A stretch of 64,000 bases of DNA, from NCBI RefSeq assembly GCF_965224175.1, contig NZ_OZ245041.1, forward strand, positions 5,146,001-5,210,000, given 5' to 3'. The translations under genes were made by a program, and so were the position numbers. The DNA is from Kordia sp965224175. GTDB taxonomy: Bacteria > Bacteroidota > Bacteroidia > Flavobacteriales > Flavobacteriaceae. The notes beneath the pieces were generated by a model. That model saw only the letters and a list, made by a program, of their open reading frames with translations, was not told where the DNA came from and made no database searches. Shown here one piece after another: positions 16,568 to 25,149 of the stretch; position 1 is the stretch's first letter, and each line of letters starts with the position of its first letter.

Positions 16568-17307
16568 AAGCATTAATTATAGAAGACGAAATTCCATCGA
16601 GCAGACGATTGGCAAGAAAACTAAATGAAGCAGAAGTTGAGGTAGTTGTAGAACTTTCTTCTGTACAAAGTGCACTATCTTGGTTGCGAAAAAATGAACA
16701 TCCAGAAGTATTTTTTGTAGATGTGAAACTAGGAGACGGATTGATTTTTGAGATTTTCAAAGAAATAGAAATCACAAGCTATATTATTTTTACGACAGCA
16801 TATGATATGTATGCGTTAAAAGCGTTTGAATATAAAAGTATCGCATATTTATTAAAACCAATTACCACCGAGAAATTGCAAGAAGCCATTGCTAAAGTGA
16901 AAAGTTTTCACACGATTCCAAATCGGAAAGAAGACATTCAACAATTTGTTGCACGCGCTAATGAAACAACTACAAAAGAACGTTTTGTAGTTAAAATTGG
17001 TCGAAAAATAAAAATTATCACACTTACAGAAATTGTTTGTTTTTATAGTGAACACAATACAACATTTATTTACACACAAAATGGTCAATCATTTCCTATT
17101 GATTATTCATTATCATATTTAGAAACAGTGTTGCCTGCATATGCTTTTAATCGTGTGAATCGTAAATTTATCATCCAAAAAACAGGTATTAAAAGTGTAG
17201 AAAATTACACTAATTCACGTTTAAAAATAGAGATGCATCATTTTGCAATTCAAGAAATCATTGTGAGTAGAGAACGCGTAAAAGATTTTAAAAAGTGGTT
17301 GGATTAG
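16564..17307 (+). CDS. LytTR-family response regulator
   Basis: A 247-residue protein. The receiver domain has the EDE pocket, phosphoacceptor Asp53 (FFVDVKL), FTTAYDMYA and LLKPIT. The LytTR domain starts near VKIGRKIKIITLTEIVCFYSE and ends SRERVKDFKKWLD. It is translationally coupled to the LytS kinase at 15101 and is a paralogue of the regulator at 12196. The DNA-recognition segment near the C-terminus (ENYTNSRLKIEMHHF versus SYTNSRLQIKLHNF) is very similar, consistent with the shared ACAAYTCA repeat before both loci. Confidence 0.92.
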   Translation: MKALIIEDEIPSSRRLARKLNEAEVEVVVELSSVQSALSWLRKNEHPEVFFVDVKLGDGLIFEIFKEIEITSYIIFTTAYDMYALKAFEYKSIAYLLKPITTEKLQEAIAKVKSFHTIPNRKEDIQQFVARANETTTKERFVVKIGRKIKIITLTEIVCFYSEHNTTFIYTQNGQSFPIDYSLSYLETVLPAYAFNRVNRKFIIQKTGIKSVENYTNSRLKIEMHHFAIQEIIVSRERVKDFKKWLD

Positions 17308-17393
17308 ATTTTGAATTTTTAGTTAAAGCTACCGCAAAGAAATGCTAATAAAAGTTGATGTTTATGTAGATAGAAGTATGACTCTACAATTAT

Positions 17394-17804
17394 TTAGAAA
17401 GAAATTCCTTTTTTGATTGCTTTCAATCGAACAACTTTAATGTCTTTATAATCAAGATTTTTTGTGTCGATGACATAGGTGAGTTGATAGAGTCCAATAC
17501 ATTTAACAAGTTGAAAATTTACATCTTGATAGTATAGCGTAAGTGTATCTCCAATCACAATTGATCCGCCTTCAAATGAAGGACAACCAGTTTCTTCCGT
17601 GAAGTAATCAATCGTTAAGAGATGATCAGTTTTCTTTTGATGTAGTGTACCGTTTGCAATTGAATCATTCGTCGACAGTCTATGATTTAATTCTTTATGG
17701 TGAAAAGAAACTAAATTGGTGGTCATTTCACTAGTAATATCACCTTTTTCATACGTACATGAAATAAAAAGTAGTATTGAAAATAATATGACTAGTTTTT
17801 TCAT
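17394..17804 (-). CDS. Hypothetical lipoprotein
   Basis: I take the ATG at 17804, giving MKKLVILFSILLFISCTYEK with a proper lipobox. The frame extends 11 codons upstream but into the end of the LETM1-related gene. The mature protein of about 120 residues is beta-rich with two Cys (EETGCPSFEGG and LVKCIGLYQ). It starts 4 bp after the upstream stop and is probably in one operon with it. No family is recognised. Confidence 0.65.
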   Translation of the reverse strand: MKKLVILFSILLFISCTYEKGDITSEMTTNLVSFHHKELNHRLSTNDSIANGTLHQKKTDHLLTIDYFTEETGCPSFEGGSIVIGDTLTLYYQDVNFQLVKCIGLYQLTYVIDTKNLDYKDIKVVRLKAIKKGISF

Positions 17805-17808
17805 CCTA

Positions 17809-18990
17809 TTATTCTTCATCAACACGATTATCGTCAAATCCAGAAGGTAAAATATTTGGAATGTACTTAATTACAATAGGAAGCAATAACATTCCGCCAG
17901 GCAACATAAAGATCGCTAAACTCGGAATACTTTTAAAAATATCTAACAATTGATCTTTGACACGTTTTTGTTCTTCATCGGTCAAAGATCTCGTAGTGGA
18001 TTTAGTCAGTAAAACCATTAATTCTTTGCTCTCATACATTTCTGTAGCCAAACGTTTTTTATTCCGATTGATGAGTTTTTTCACCATATTACTAGAATTC
18101 TCATAGAAACTCTGTACCATATTGCGCGATTTTAACAACGCAATATCGTCTTTATGTTCTGTGTAAAATATATAAATATCGTCAGTAGCTTTGAGCAAAA
18201 CATCATTGGTAACATGCAAATCTTCTCCTAAACGGTTTAAAAATACACGTTCTTCTTCATCAATCACTTTATCTGTCCAAAATGTCATGCACACCAAGTC
18301 TATAATATAATATTTGGTAAGCGGATTCGTTATTTTTGGAATTACATCTTTGTAATGCAAACGTTCTCGGTTGTGATAACGAAAAGAAGCTTCAAACAAC
18401 TTAATTAGGCTTTCATCATATTTAGTTTTTTCTTGCTTTAAATCGAGTGCTGCAAAGATGATGGTTTCAATCGTAGCTTCTAAGTCACGTAAGTAACTAT
18501 CGGTAACTTCGCCAAATTCTAAATAACGTTCATATGCCAATACATCTACAAACAATAATGTGTTTGTAATGAAATAGTTGAAGTTTTTTGTAATCACATT
18601 ATCATCAATGGCAATGCGTTTGTTGATCATGCTTTCGAGCAAATCGAAAGATTTCTTTTTACCCAAGAAAAGCTCTTCAAAGAAAGAACTTTTATAATCA
18701 TCTACAATATTATAAAAATCAGTAACCGTATCTACAAACTTGACTTCAGATTTATAATGTTCGTGCACAAAAAGAAACGATAAAATCATATTGACTTTAC
18801 ACAATTCTTCATGTGTTAAATCGGTACTTTCAACTCGGTTGAAAATGGTTCTAAAGTTTGTTCCATACACAAAACCACAATCTTTTAACTCGTTATAAAG
18901 ATCTTTGAGCGAGTGGGACACAGGCGTTGCTGTATTTGCATTGTATTCGGCTAGTAATTTTTTAATCCAGCCTTTTGCAGATGGGTTCAT
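17809..18990 (-). CDS. LETM1-related protein
   Basis: A 393-residue, mainly helical protein. The C-terminal segment SIPSLAIFMLPGGMLLLPI followed by IPNILPSGF matches the LETM1-type membrane segment and its Pro-rich end. In Bacteroidota this architecture carries the name LETM1-related biofilm-associated protein. The about 300-residue N-terminal part has no signal peptide and is charged, with a region resembling TerB-like helices (DLVCMTFWTDKVIDEEERVFLNRLGEDL). It is probably an inner-membrane-associated protein. Mitochondrial LETM1 acts in cation homeostasis; the bacterial role is unsettled. Confidence 0.75.
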   Translation of the reverse strand: MNPSAKGWIKKLLAEYNANTATPVSHSLKDLYNELKDCGFVYGTNFRTIFNRVESTDLTHEELCKVNMILSFLFVHEHYKSEVKFVDTVTDFYNIVDDYKSSFFEELFLGKKKSFDLLESMINKRIAIDDNVITKNFNYFITNTLLFVDVLAYERYLEFGEVTDSYLRDLEATIETIIFAALDLKQEKTKYDESLIKLFEASFRYHNRERLHYKDVIPKITNPLTKYYIIDLVCMTFWTDKVIDEEERVFLNRLGEDLHVTNDVLLKATDDIYIFYTEHKDDIALLKSRNMVQSFYENSSNMVKKLINRNKKRLATEMYESKELMVLLTKSTTRSLTDEEQKRVKDQLLDIFKSIPSLAIFMLPGGMLLLPIVIKYIPNILPSGFDDNRVDEE

Positions 18991-19016
18991 GATTTAATTG
19001 AATTATAAACAAAAAT

Positions 19017-19042
19017 AAAGCTACTCTAAAAAAAGTAGCTTT
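19017..19042 (-). terminator. Rho-independent terminator of the superoxide dismutase gene
   Basis: Arms AAAGCTAC (19017-19024) and GTAGCTTT (19035-19042). On the minus strand the stem is followed by ATTTTTG. It lies 24 bp after the dismutase stop. Confidence 0.75.
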
Positions 19043-19065
19043 ATAAATATACTATTTTTTATTTT

Positions 19066-19650
19066 CTATTGAATAATTCCGCCACAGCTTACACGTGCTC
19101 CAGCAGCTCCAGAAGGTTGTGATGTTAAATCATCAGTACCTTGATGTACAATAATTGCTTTTCCAATGATGTTTTTTGTGTCATCATCACAACCAATACA
19201 CCATTGATCAGTTTGAAAAGTAATGGTTCCATTTCCTTTATCATCTGCATCAAAATTTCCTATATCTCCTTTGTGATATCCTGTAGCTGCTCCCCATTTT
19301 CCATGTGGTTGTGCAGTAGGATTCCAATGCCCACCAGTAGATTTTCCATCAGGAGAAGAACAATCTGCTTTTGCGTGAATGTGAATGGCATGCTTTCCAG
19401 GAGTTAATCCTTCCATAAGAGCAGTCATCGTTACAATGCCATACTTCTCTACAAATACTACATTTCCGGTGACATCACTATCACTTTTAGAAGTTAAAGC
19501 AAATTTTACTTTTTTTACTTTTTCATCAGTAGTAGTTGCCTTTTCAGTTGTTTTTTCTGCCTCTGGCTTAGCTTCATCTTTCTTTTCTCCTTTACAACTT
19601 ACAGAAATGAAGAGTAATCCAGTAGCAAGAATACATATTACTTTTCTCAT
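19066..19650 (-). CDS. sodC: Cu/Zn superoxide dismutase, lipoprotein
   Basis: A 194-residue protein: lipoprotein signal (ISVSCKG), an about 25-residue Glu/Lys/Thr-rich linker, then a complete Cu/Zn SOD beta-barrel. Ligands are visible: HIHAKADC (His90 and His92), the bridging GGHWNP (His108), QPHGKWG (His116) and NFDADDKG. The late VHQGTDD, the active-site Arg in GARVSCGG, and the Cys pair of ADCSS and VSCGG are also present. It converts superoxide to hydrogen peroxide and oxygen in the periplasm or on the cell surface. A terminator follows, so it is a single-gene transcript. Confidence 0.95.
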   Translation of the reverse strand: MRKVICILATGLLFISVSCKGEKKDEAKPEAEKTTEKATTTDEKVKKVKFALTSKSDSDVTGNVVFVEKYGIVTMTALMEGLTPGKHAIHIHAKADCSSPDGKSTGGHWNPTAQPHGKWGAATGYHKGDIGNFDADDKGNGTITFQTDQWCIGCDDDTKNIIGKAIIVHQGTDDLTSQPSGAAGARVSCGGIIQ

Positions 19651-19731
19651 TATTTTTGGTTTAATATTAGTTTTTAATTGTGTTTAACAAGGTAAGTAGA
19701 TAATAAAACAAAAACAAACTATTGCAATTTC

Positions 19732-21648
19732 TTAATTTTTAAAGCTTTCTTCTTTTTTTAAGTACACATCTAAAAATTTGAGTATTCGGCTATTAGCTTC
19801 TATCTGATTTTCCTTTTTTACAAAGCCATGTCCTTCATCTTCAAACAAGACATATTCAACAGGAACACCATTTTTCTTTACACCAGCAACAATTTCATCA
19901 GATTCTATTTGTAATACTCTCGGATCTTTGGCACCTTGAAGCACCATTAAAGGTTTGGTTACTTTATCCGTATGGAAAAGAGGAGAAATTCTTTTTAAAC
20001 GAACTGAATCTGCTGTATGCGGATTTCCTAATTCTAAATACAATGCATCTTTGAAAGATTCCCACCATGGCGGAATGTTTTTTAAAGTACGCATCCAATT
20101 CGTTACACCGTAAATATTTACACCAACAGCAAACTCTTCTGGAGCATAGGTGAGTGCTGCCATGGTCATATAACCACCATAAGAACCACCCATAATTCCA
20201 ATTTTATCTGCGTCAATTTCTGTTTGAGAAGCCAACCAGTTTTTACCTTCTACACAATCTTGTAAATCGCCTTCACCATGATTTTGATCGTCCATTTTAT
20301 AGAATGTCTTTCCATAACCACTACTTCCTCTGTTATTTACAGCCAATACTGCATATCCGTGATTTACTAAGTATTGAATTAATGGTCTAAATGATTGTCT
20401 AGATTGTCCACCTGGGCCACCATGAACCCAAACGACTGCAGGAACTTTGTTTTCGGCAGATGCTTGATGCGGCAAATAATAGATAGCAGGAATCACAGTA
20501 CCGTCAAATGATTTATAGCGTATCACTTTGGCAGTGACCATATCGTCAAGATTAACTGCTTTATTCAACGTATTGGTAAGTTGTTTTAGATTCTTAGTTT
20601 TCAAATCATACACATATAAATTTGAAGGCGTATTGGAACCACCAACATATAAACTCATTTTACTCTCATCTCTTGAAAAACCAACATTGGTAATACTTTG
20701 ATTTCCAAAATCAGGCAAATCGATATTTTTTCCTGAAGCAGTATCTAAAACTTCAATTGAGTTCTTTCCATCTTCATTGATGAACGTAATGCGATATGTT
20801 CCGTTGTATGAAGTGTTACTTCCATTGATATCCCATGATTTTTCAAGTACTTTTTCATGTGTGCCGTCAGTAATGTTATATTTCATCAAATATGCAAACT
20901 CAGCATCAGCATCAGTAGTGTAATACAATATATTATTATCGCTGGCAAACTCTTGTGGCGTATTGGCACTAAGTTTAGTATTTATTTTTGTCAACTTTTT
21001 AGTTGATATATTGTATATAAATAAATCACTGTCGTTTGTATTGATACTTTTACTTAATGCTACATAGTTTTTGTCATCAGATAATTCAGATATACCATAT
21101 CCTGTTTCGTTTTTATAGATCAGTTTTGGTGTAAATGTTTTTACATCCATTTCATATAAATCCATATAACGATTGTCACGTTCGTTAGATGTATAAAAGA
21201 AACTTTTCTTATCTTTTGACCATTCAAAAAACGAAGCTCTGGCACCTTTTTTTGGAGTAAGTTCTTTGGAAGTACCATCAGTATTCTTCACAAAAAGATG
21301 AAAAATTTCATCACCATTATTGTCCATTCTATATAAAATACGTTCATCTTCTGGGAAGAATGAAATACTATATACAGATATACTATCTGATGCTGTTATT
21401 GGAGTATAATCGCCACCATTTGCAGGAACTGTGTACATATTAAAAATTCCAGAACGATTGCTTGTTATTAATACTTTCGATTTGTCTGGTGAAAAACTTC
21501 CACCAAAAACACGTTCGTTGTCCATAATTTGGGCAATCGAATATTCTTTAACCGATTGTGCACTATCTTTTTGATTAGTTTTCTTTTTATCATTTTCACA
21601 CGAAAAAAAGAAAATACTGAGCATACATAATAGACTTAGTTTTTTCAT
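19732..21648 (-). CDS. S9 family prolyl-oligopeptidase-type serine peptidase
   Basis: A 638-residue lipoprotein (FFFSCENDK). An N-terminal beta-propeller with TolB-like WD40 repeats (FGGSFSPDKSKVLITSN, FFEWSKDKKSFFYTS) spans about residues 40-360. The alpha/beta hydrolase domain follows, with Ser489 in GGSYGGYM, Asp575 in GAKDPRVL and His607 in DEGHGF. S9 enzymes cleave short peptides, often after proline; the propeller restricts access. The start lies 4 bp after the stop of the big propeller protein at 21653, so the two form an operon. Confidence 0.93.
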   Translation of the reverse strand: MKKLSLLCMLSIFFFSCENDKKKTNQKDSAQSVKEYSIAQIMDNERVFGGSFSPDKSKVLITSNRSGIFNMYTVPANGGDYTPITASDSISVYSISFFPEDERILYRMDNNGDEIFHLFVKNTDGTSKELTPKKGARASFFEWSKDKKSFFYTSNERDNRYMDLYEMDVKTFTPKLIYKNETGYGISELSDDKNYVALSKSINTNDSDLFIYNISTKKLTKINTKLSANTPQEFASDNNILYYTTDADAEFAYLMKYNITDGTHEKVLEKSWDINGSNTSYNGTYRITFINEDGKNSIEVLDTASGKNIDLPDFGNQSITNVGFSRDESKMSLYVGGSNTPSNLYVYDLKTKNLKQLTNTLNKAVNLDDMVTAKVIRYKSFDGTVIPAIYYLPHQASAENKVPAVVWVHGGPGGQSRQSFRPLIQYLVNHGYAVLAVNNRGSSGYGKTFYKMDDQNHGEGDLQDCVEGKNWLASQTEIDADKIGIMGGSYGGYMTMAALTYAPEEFAVGVNIYGVTNWMRTLKNIPPWWESFKDALYLELGNPHTADSVRLKRISPLFHTDKVTKPLMVLQGAKDPRVLQIESDEIVAGVKKNGVPVEYVLFEDEGHGFVKKENQIEANSRILKFLDVYLKKEESFKN

Positions 21649-21652
21649 GGCG

Positions 21653-24600
21653 TTAGTTTTTTAATTGAAATGATTTTGTTTCTTTAAAAGGTTTTAAGTC
21701 AATCTGTTCCATAGCAGAACGGTATGGTTTCCATTCGTCGGTAAAGAATGTGTTAGTCTTGTCTAAAGCATCTTTGAGTGCATCTTCTGCATGTTGCATT
21801 AATTGACGTTCTGTGCTTGTCAATCCAGTTTGTCGCGAACCAACATACCAACCAGCGCCACCAATACGTTGCATTACGTTTACTTCAGGATTTCTAGTAA
21901 TTCCTTGGCGTTTGTCTACTTTTCCTAAGTATAATGCAATTACTGAATCAATCTTTTTGACAATGTCTTTTGATTTCTTGATTGCGTCTTTGTGTTTTTT
22001 CTTGTCTAAACTTGCGAGCGTTTTTTGATATTGTTTAGCAATGTTTTTGCTTTCTACCAATTGTTTTACAGCATCTGCAGCGGTTTGACTCATATTTTGG
22101 AGTTTTCTCCCAGCGGCATACGTTTCATCGATGTTTTTCTGAGAAACTTGTAAACGTGGGTCACTTGCTACTTTGATACTTGTTTCAGACACTTGATCTC
22201 CGTATGTCATTTTTAACTGATACGTTCCTGGTTTAACATTCATTCCTCCACGTTCACGAGTTGACTTACGAATTGTCCTAGAAGGGCTATCAACACCTTT
22301 TTCATCCATTCCCCAAAACATTCTGTGAATACCATTTTCTTTTGGAGCTTTGTTTTTCAGTGTACGAATCAATCTTCCATTATCATAAATTTCAAGTTTT
22401 ATCGAATCCCATTTAACCTTTTTTTCATCATTTTCTTTCGCTGCATTTTTATCTTTCTTGGTAGGTTTTGGCATATCTTTCTTCTTGATGTAATATGAAA
22501 TCATTGCGCCACCTCTTTTGTTTTCTCCATGATATATTGCATCTGCTCCAAAACGACTTCCTGTAGGCTGCTGATAGGCTGCTTGATAAGCCGTTGGTGG
22601 TTCAAATAAAGCGATATGCTTAGATAAGATACTTTTATCTTTAGCAATAGCACGCAACGGACGAATATCGTCTAAAACCCATGCAGCTCTACCAAATGTT
22701 CCAATCACTAAATCTTGCTCACGTGGTTGAATGACTAAATCTTTTGTGGAAACTGTTGGGAAGCCAGCAGTCCATTTTTGCCATTTCTTTCCAGCGTCAA
22801 GCGAAAGATACAATCCGTCATCTGTTCCTAAGAATAATAGATTTTTATTTTCTGGATCTTCTACAATAGATAGCGTGTAACTTTTTACATCAGAAGCATC
22901 TACAATGCGTTCCCACGTTTTACCATAATTTGTCGTGCGATATGCGTAAGGTTCGTAGTTGAATCTGCGGTAGTCATTTGCAACTAATAATGCTTCTCCT
23001 TGTTTTTTGTTAGAAGCTTTTACTTGTACAATCCAGCTTCCTTTTGGCAAACCTTTAATGTTGTTTGTCACTTCTGTCCATTCTTGTCCACCATTTCTAG
23101 TTACATGTACGCGTCCGTCATCCGTAGCTGCCCACAACATATTTCGCTCTAGTGGAGAAGGTTCAATAACTAATACGGTACAATGATTTTCTGCTCCAGT
23201 TGCGTCCATTGTGAGTCCACCACTTTCTGCTTGTTTCAGTTTTGCTGGATCATTGGTAGATAAGTCATCTGAAATCACTGTCCAAGTCAAGCCTTTATCG
23301 GTACTTTTATGTACAAACTGACTTCCAAAATATAAGGTACTATTGTTGAAAGGATCAATATTAATTGCAGAATTCCAGTTGAAACGTAACTTCACATTTG
23401 CATCAGGATGCGTTGGCTTTACCGTATAATTGTTTCCAGTTATCCAATCATAGCGAGATACAAAACCTTGCTGGCTCATCGACCAACCATAACGAGAATC
23501 GTCTTTGTCTGGGACAACATCAAAACCGTCTCCAAAAGAAATTTCTTGCCAATAGGAATTGCGAATTCCCTGTGCGCGCCAAACATAAGCTGGACCGCGC
23601 CAAGAACCATTATCTTGCATTCCACCATACACATTGTACGGATATTCATTATCTACGTTGATATGATAAAATTGTGCTACAGGCAAATTTCCTATGAAGC
23701 GCCATGTTTGCCCACGATCTTTGGTAATATTCATTCCGCCGTCATTTCCATCAATCATAAATTTTCCATTCGTTGGATGAATCCACCATGCGTGATGATC
23801 TGGATGTACACCATTGCTTACACCATAAGCTGGCATCAATTGTTTAAAGCTTCTTCCTCCATCTTCAGAAACATTTACATAAGTAAAAATAGTATACAAT
23901 CTATTTTCATTTTGCGGATCTACATAGATTTCAGAGTAATAAAATGGACGATTTCCAATTCCGGCTTTGTCATTTACTTTTGTCCACTTAAAACCGCCAT
24001 CTGTACTTTTATATAAAGCATTTTTCTTTGCTTCGATTAATGCATATATAATATTTGGGCTGCTTGGTGCGATGGCAACTCCAATTCTTCCTAAATCACC
24101 TTTAGGTAAGCCTTCTTTATCACTTAGTTTTTTCCAAGTTTTTCCGCCGTCATGCGTAATGTGTAAACCAGAGCCTTTTCCTCCAGATTTAAAAAACCAT
24201 GGATCGCGTTTGTGTTCCCACATAGCAGCAATTAATTTATTAGGATTTGTAGGATCCATCACTAAATCGGCAGCACCAGTTTTATTATTTGCAAATAAAA
24301 TTTGTTTCCAAGTTTCACCGCCGTCAGTAGTTTTATATATACCACGTTCTGGATGTTCTCCCCAAGGAGAACCAATAGCAGCGACATATACAACATTAGG
24401 ATTTGTAGGATCAATAATTACACGATGAATATGACGTGTTTTTTCTAATCCCATTAGTTTCCAGTTTTTTCCTCCATCTAAAGACTTGTAGATTCCGTAA
24501 CCGCCATTTAAGCTATTTCTTGGATTTCCTTCACCAGTTCCAACCCAAATTACACTTGGGTTTGATTGTTGAATAGCTACTGCACCGACAGAAGCAGTTA

Positions 24601-24847
24601 CTTCTTTGTCAAATACAGGTTTCCATTTAATTCCGCCTGAAGTAGATTTCCAAAGTCCGCCAGAAGCAGTTCCGACATACATCACGTCAGGATTTTCAGT
24701 AACTACAGCAATGGAAGTTACACGTCCACTCATACCGCCAGGACCAATATTTCGCGGTTTCATATTTTTTACCGTTTCCATAGAGAATTCTTGTGCAGAG
24801 ACACTTATCGCGGAAAAGGCGAGTAATAGTAGGATTAGTTTTTTCAT
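21653..24847 (-). CDS. Secreted VPS10/BNR-repeat beta-propeller protein
   Basis: A 1064-residue protein with a signal peptide (LLLLAFSAISVSAQ). It has a long series of BNR/Asp-box motifs such as STSGGIKWKP, SLDGGKNWKL, THDGGKTWKK and RNGGQEWTEV, typical of sortilin/VPS10-like or sialidase-like propellers, over residues 50-720. The C-terminal 300 residues hold a beta-sandwich (PGTYQLKMTYGDQ) and a helical tail. No catalytic Tyr/Glu set of sialidases is evident. It is probably a secreted or surface protein with a binding role, co-expressed with the S9 peptidase. Family members are common in marine Flavobacteriaceae. Confidence 0.88.
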   Translation of the reverse strand: MKKLILLLLAFSAISVSAQEFSMETVKNMKPRNIGPGGMSGRVTSIAVVTENPDVMYVGTASGGLWKSTSGGIKWKPVFDKEVTASVGAVAIQQSNPSVIWVGTGEGNPRNSLNGGYGIYKSLDGGKNWKLMGLEKTRHIHRVIIDPTNPNVVYVAAIGSPWGEHPERGIYKTTDGGETWKQILFANNKTGAADLVMDPTNPNKLIAAMWEHKRDPWFFKSGGKGSGLHITHDGGKTWKKLSDKEGLPKGDLGRIGVAIAPSSPNIIYALIEAKKNALYKSTDGGFKWTKVNDKAGIGNRPFYYSEIYVDPQNENRLYTIFTYVNVSEDGGRSFKQLMPAYGVSNGVHPDHHAWWIHPTNGKFMIDGNDGGMNITKDRGQTWRFIGNLPVAQFYHINVDNEYPYNVYGGMQDNGSWRGPAYVWRAQGIRNSYWQEISFGDGFDVVPDKDDSRYGWSMSQQGFVSRYDWITGNNYTVKPTHPDANVKLRFNWNSAINIDPFNNSTLYFGSQFVHKSTDKGLTWTVISDDLSTNDPAKLKQAESGGLTMDATGAENHCTVLVIEPSPLERNMLWAATDDGRVHVTRNGGQEWTEVTNNIKGLPKGSWIVQVKASNKKQGEALLVANDYRRFNYEPYAYRTTNYGKTWERIVDASDVKSYTLSIVEDPENKNLLFLGTDDGLYLSLDAGKKWQKWTAGFPTVSTKDLVIQPREQDLVIGTFGRAAWVLDDIRPLRAIAKDKSILSKHIALFEPPTAYQAAYQQPTGSRFGADAIYHGENKRGGAMISYYIKKKDMPKPTKKDKNAAKENDEKKVKWDSIKLEIYDNGRLIRTLKNKAPKENGIHRMFWGMDEKGVDSPSRTIRKSTRERGGMNVKPGTYQLKMTYGDQVSETSIKVASDPRLQVSQKNIDETYAAGRKLQNMSQTAADAVKQLVESKNIAKQYQKTLASLDKKKHKDAIKKSKDIVKKIDSVIALYLGKVDKRQGITRNPEVNVMQRIGGAGWYVGSRQTGLTSTERQLMQHAEDALKDALDKTNTFFTDEWKPYRSAMEQIDLKPFKETKSFQLKN

Positions 24848-24939
24848 TTTTTTAGGTTGGTTTGTTGGTTATTAGTTTTTTGGTTGATGGTTTATGTTTG
24901 TGTATTTGTTGATTCGTGTATTTGTTATGTGTTATTGTC

Positions 24940-25140
24940 ACATCGAGCGCAGTCGAGATGCTATGGTTTTTAAAAGTTTTCCATTTAGCGTTTCAAAGTA
25001 CTTATCGATACAATTTTCTATAAAAATCACTCGAAGTGACGTTTTATGGTATTCAATAAGCAGATTACTTCGTCGCAAACTCCTCGTAATGACGTATCGA
25101 AATACTTTTGGATTTAAAATTTATCATTTTACATTCATAA
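24940..25140 (-). repeat. Composite intergenic repeat
   Basis: This stretch, in the 302 bp gap between two large genes, carries five modules: CATCGAGCGCAGTCGAGATG; a TATCGATACAATTTT module; ATCACTCGAAGTGACG; TTACTTCGTCGCAAACTCCT; and an inverted heptamer run near 25110-25140. Most are the reverse complement of modules at 11885-12060. The GAGCGCAGTCGAGA module recurs at 49059. No coding frame is seen. Confidence 0.65.
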
Positions 25141-25149
25141 TTTCAAAGA

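Noticed and set aside
23408..24016. 202-codon plus-strand open frame
   Set aside because: It lies wholly inside the large propeller gene on the other strand, has no ribosome site, and its sequence has no domain character; it is a shadow frame.
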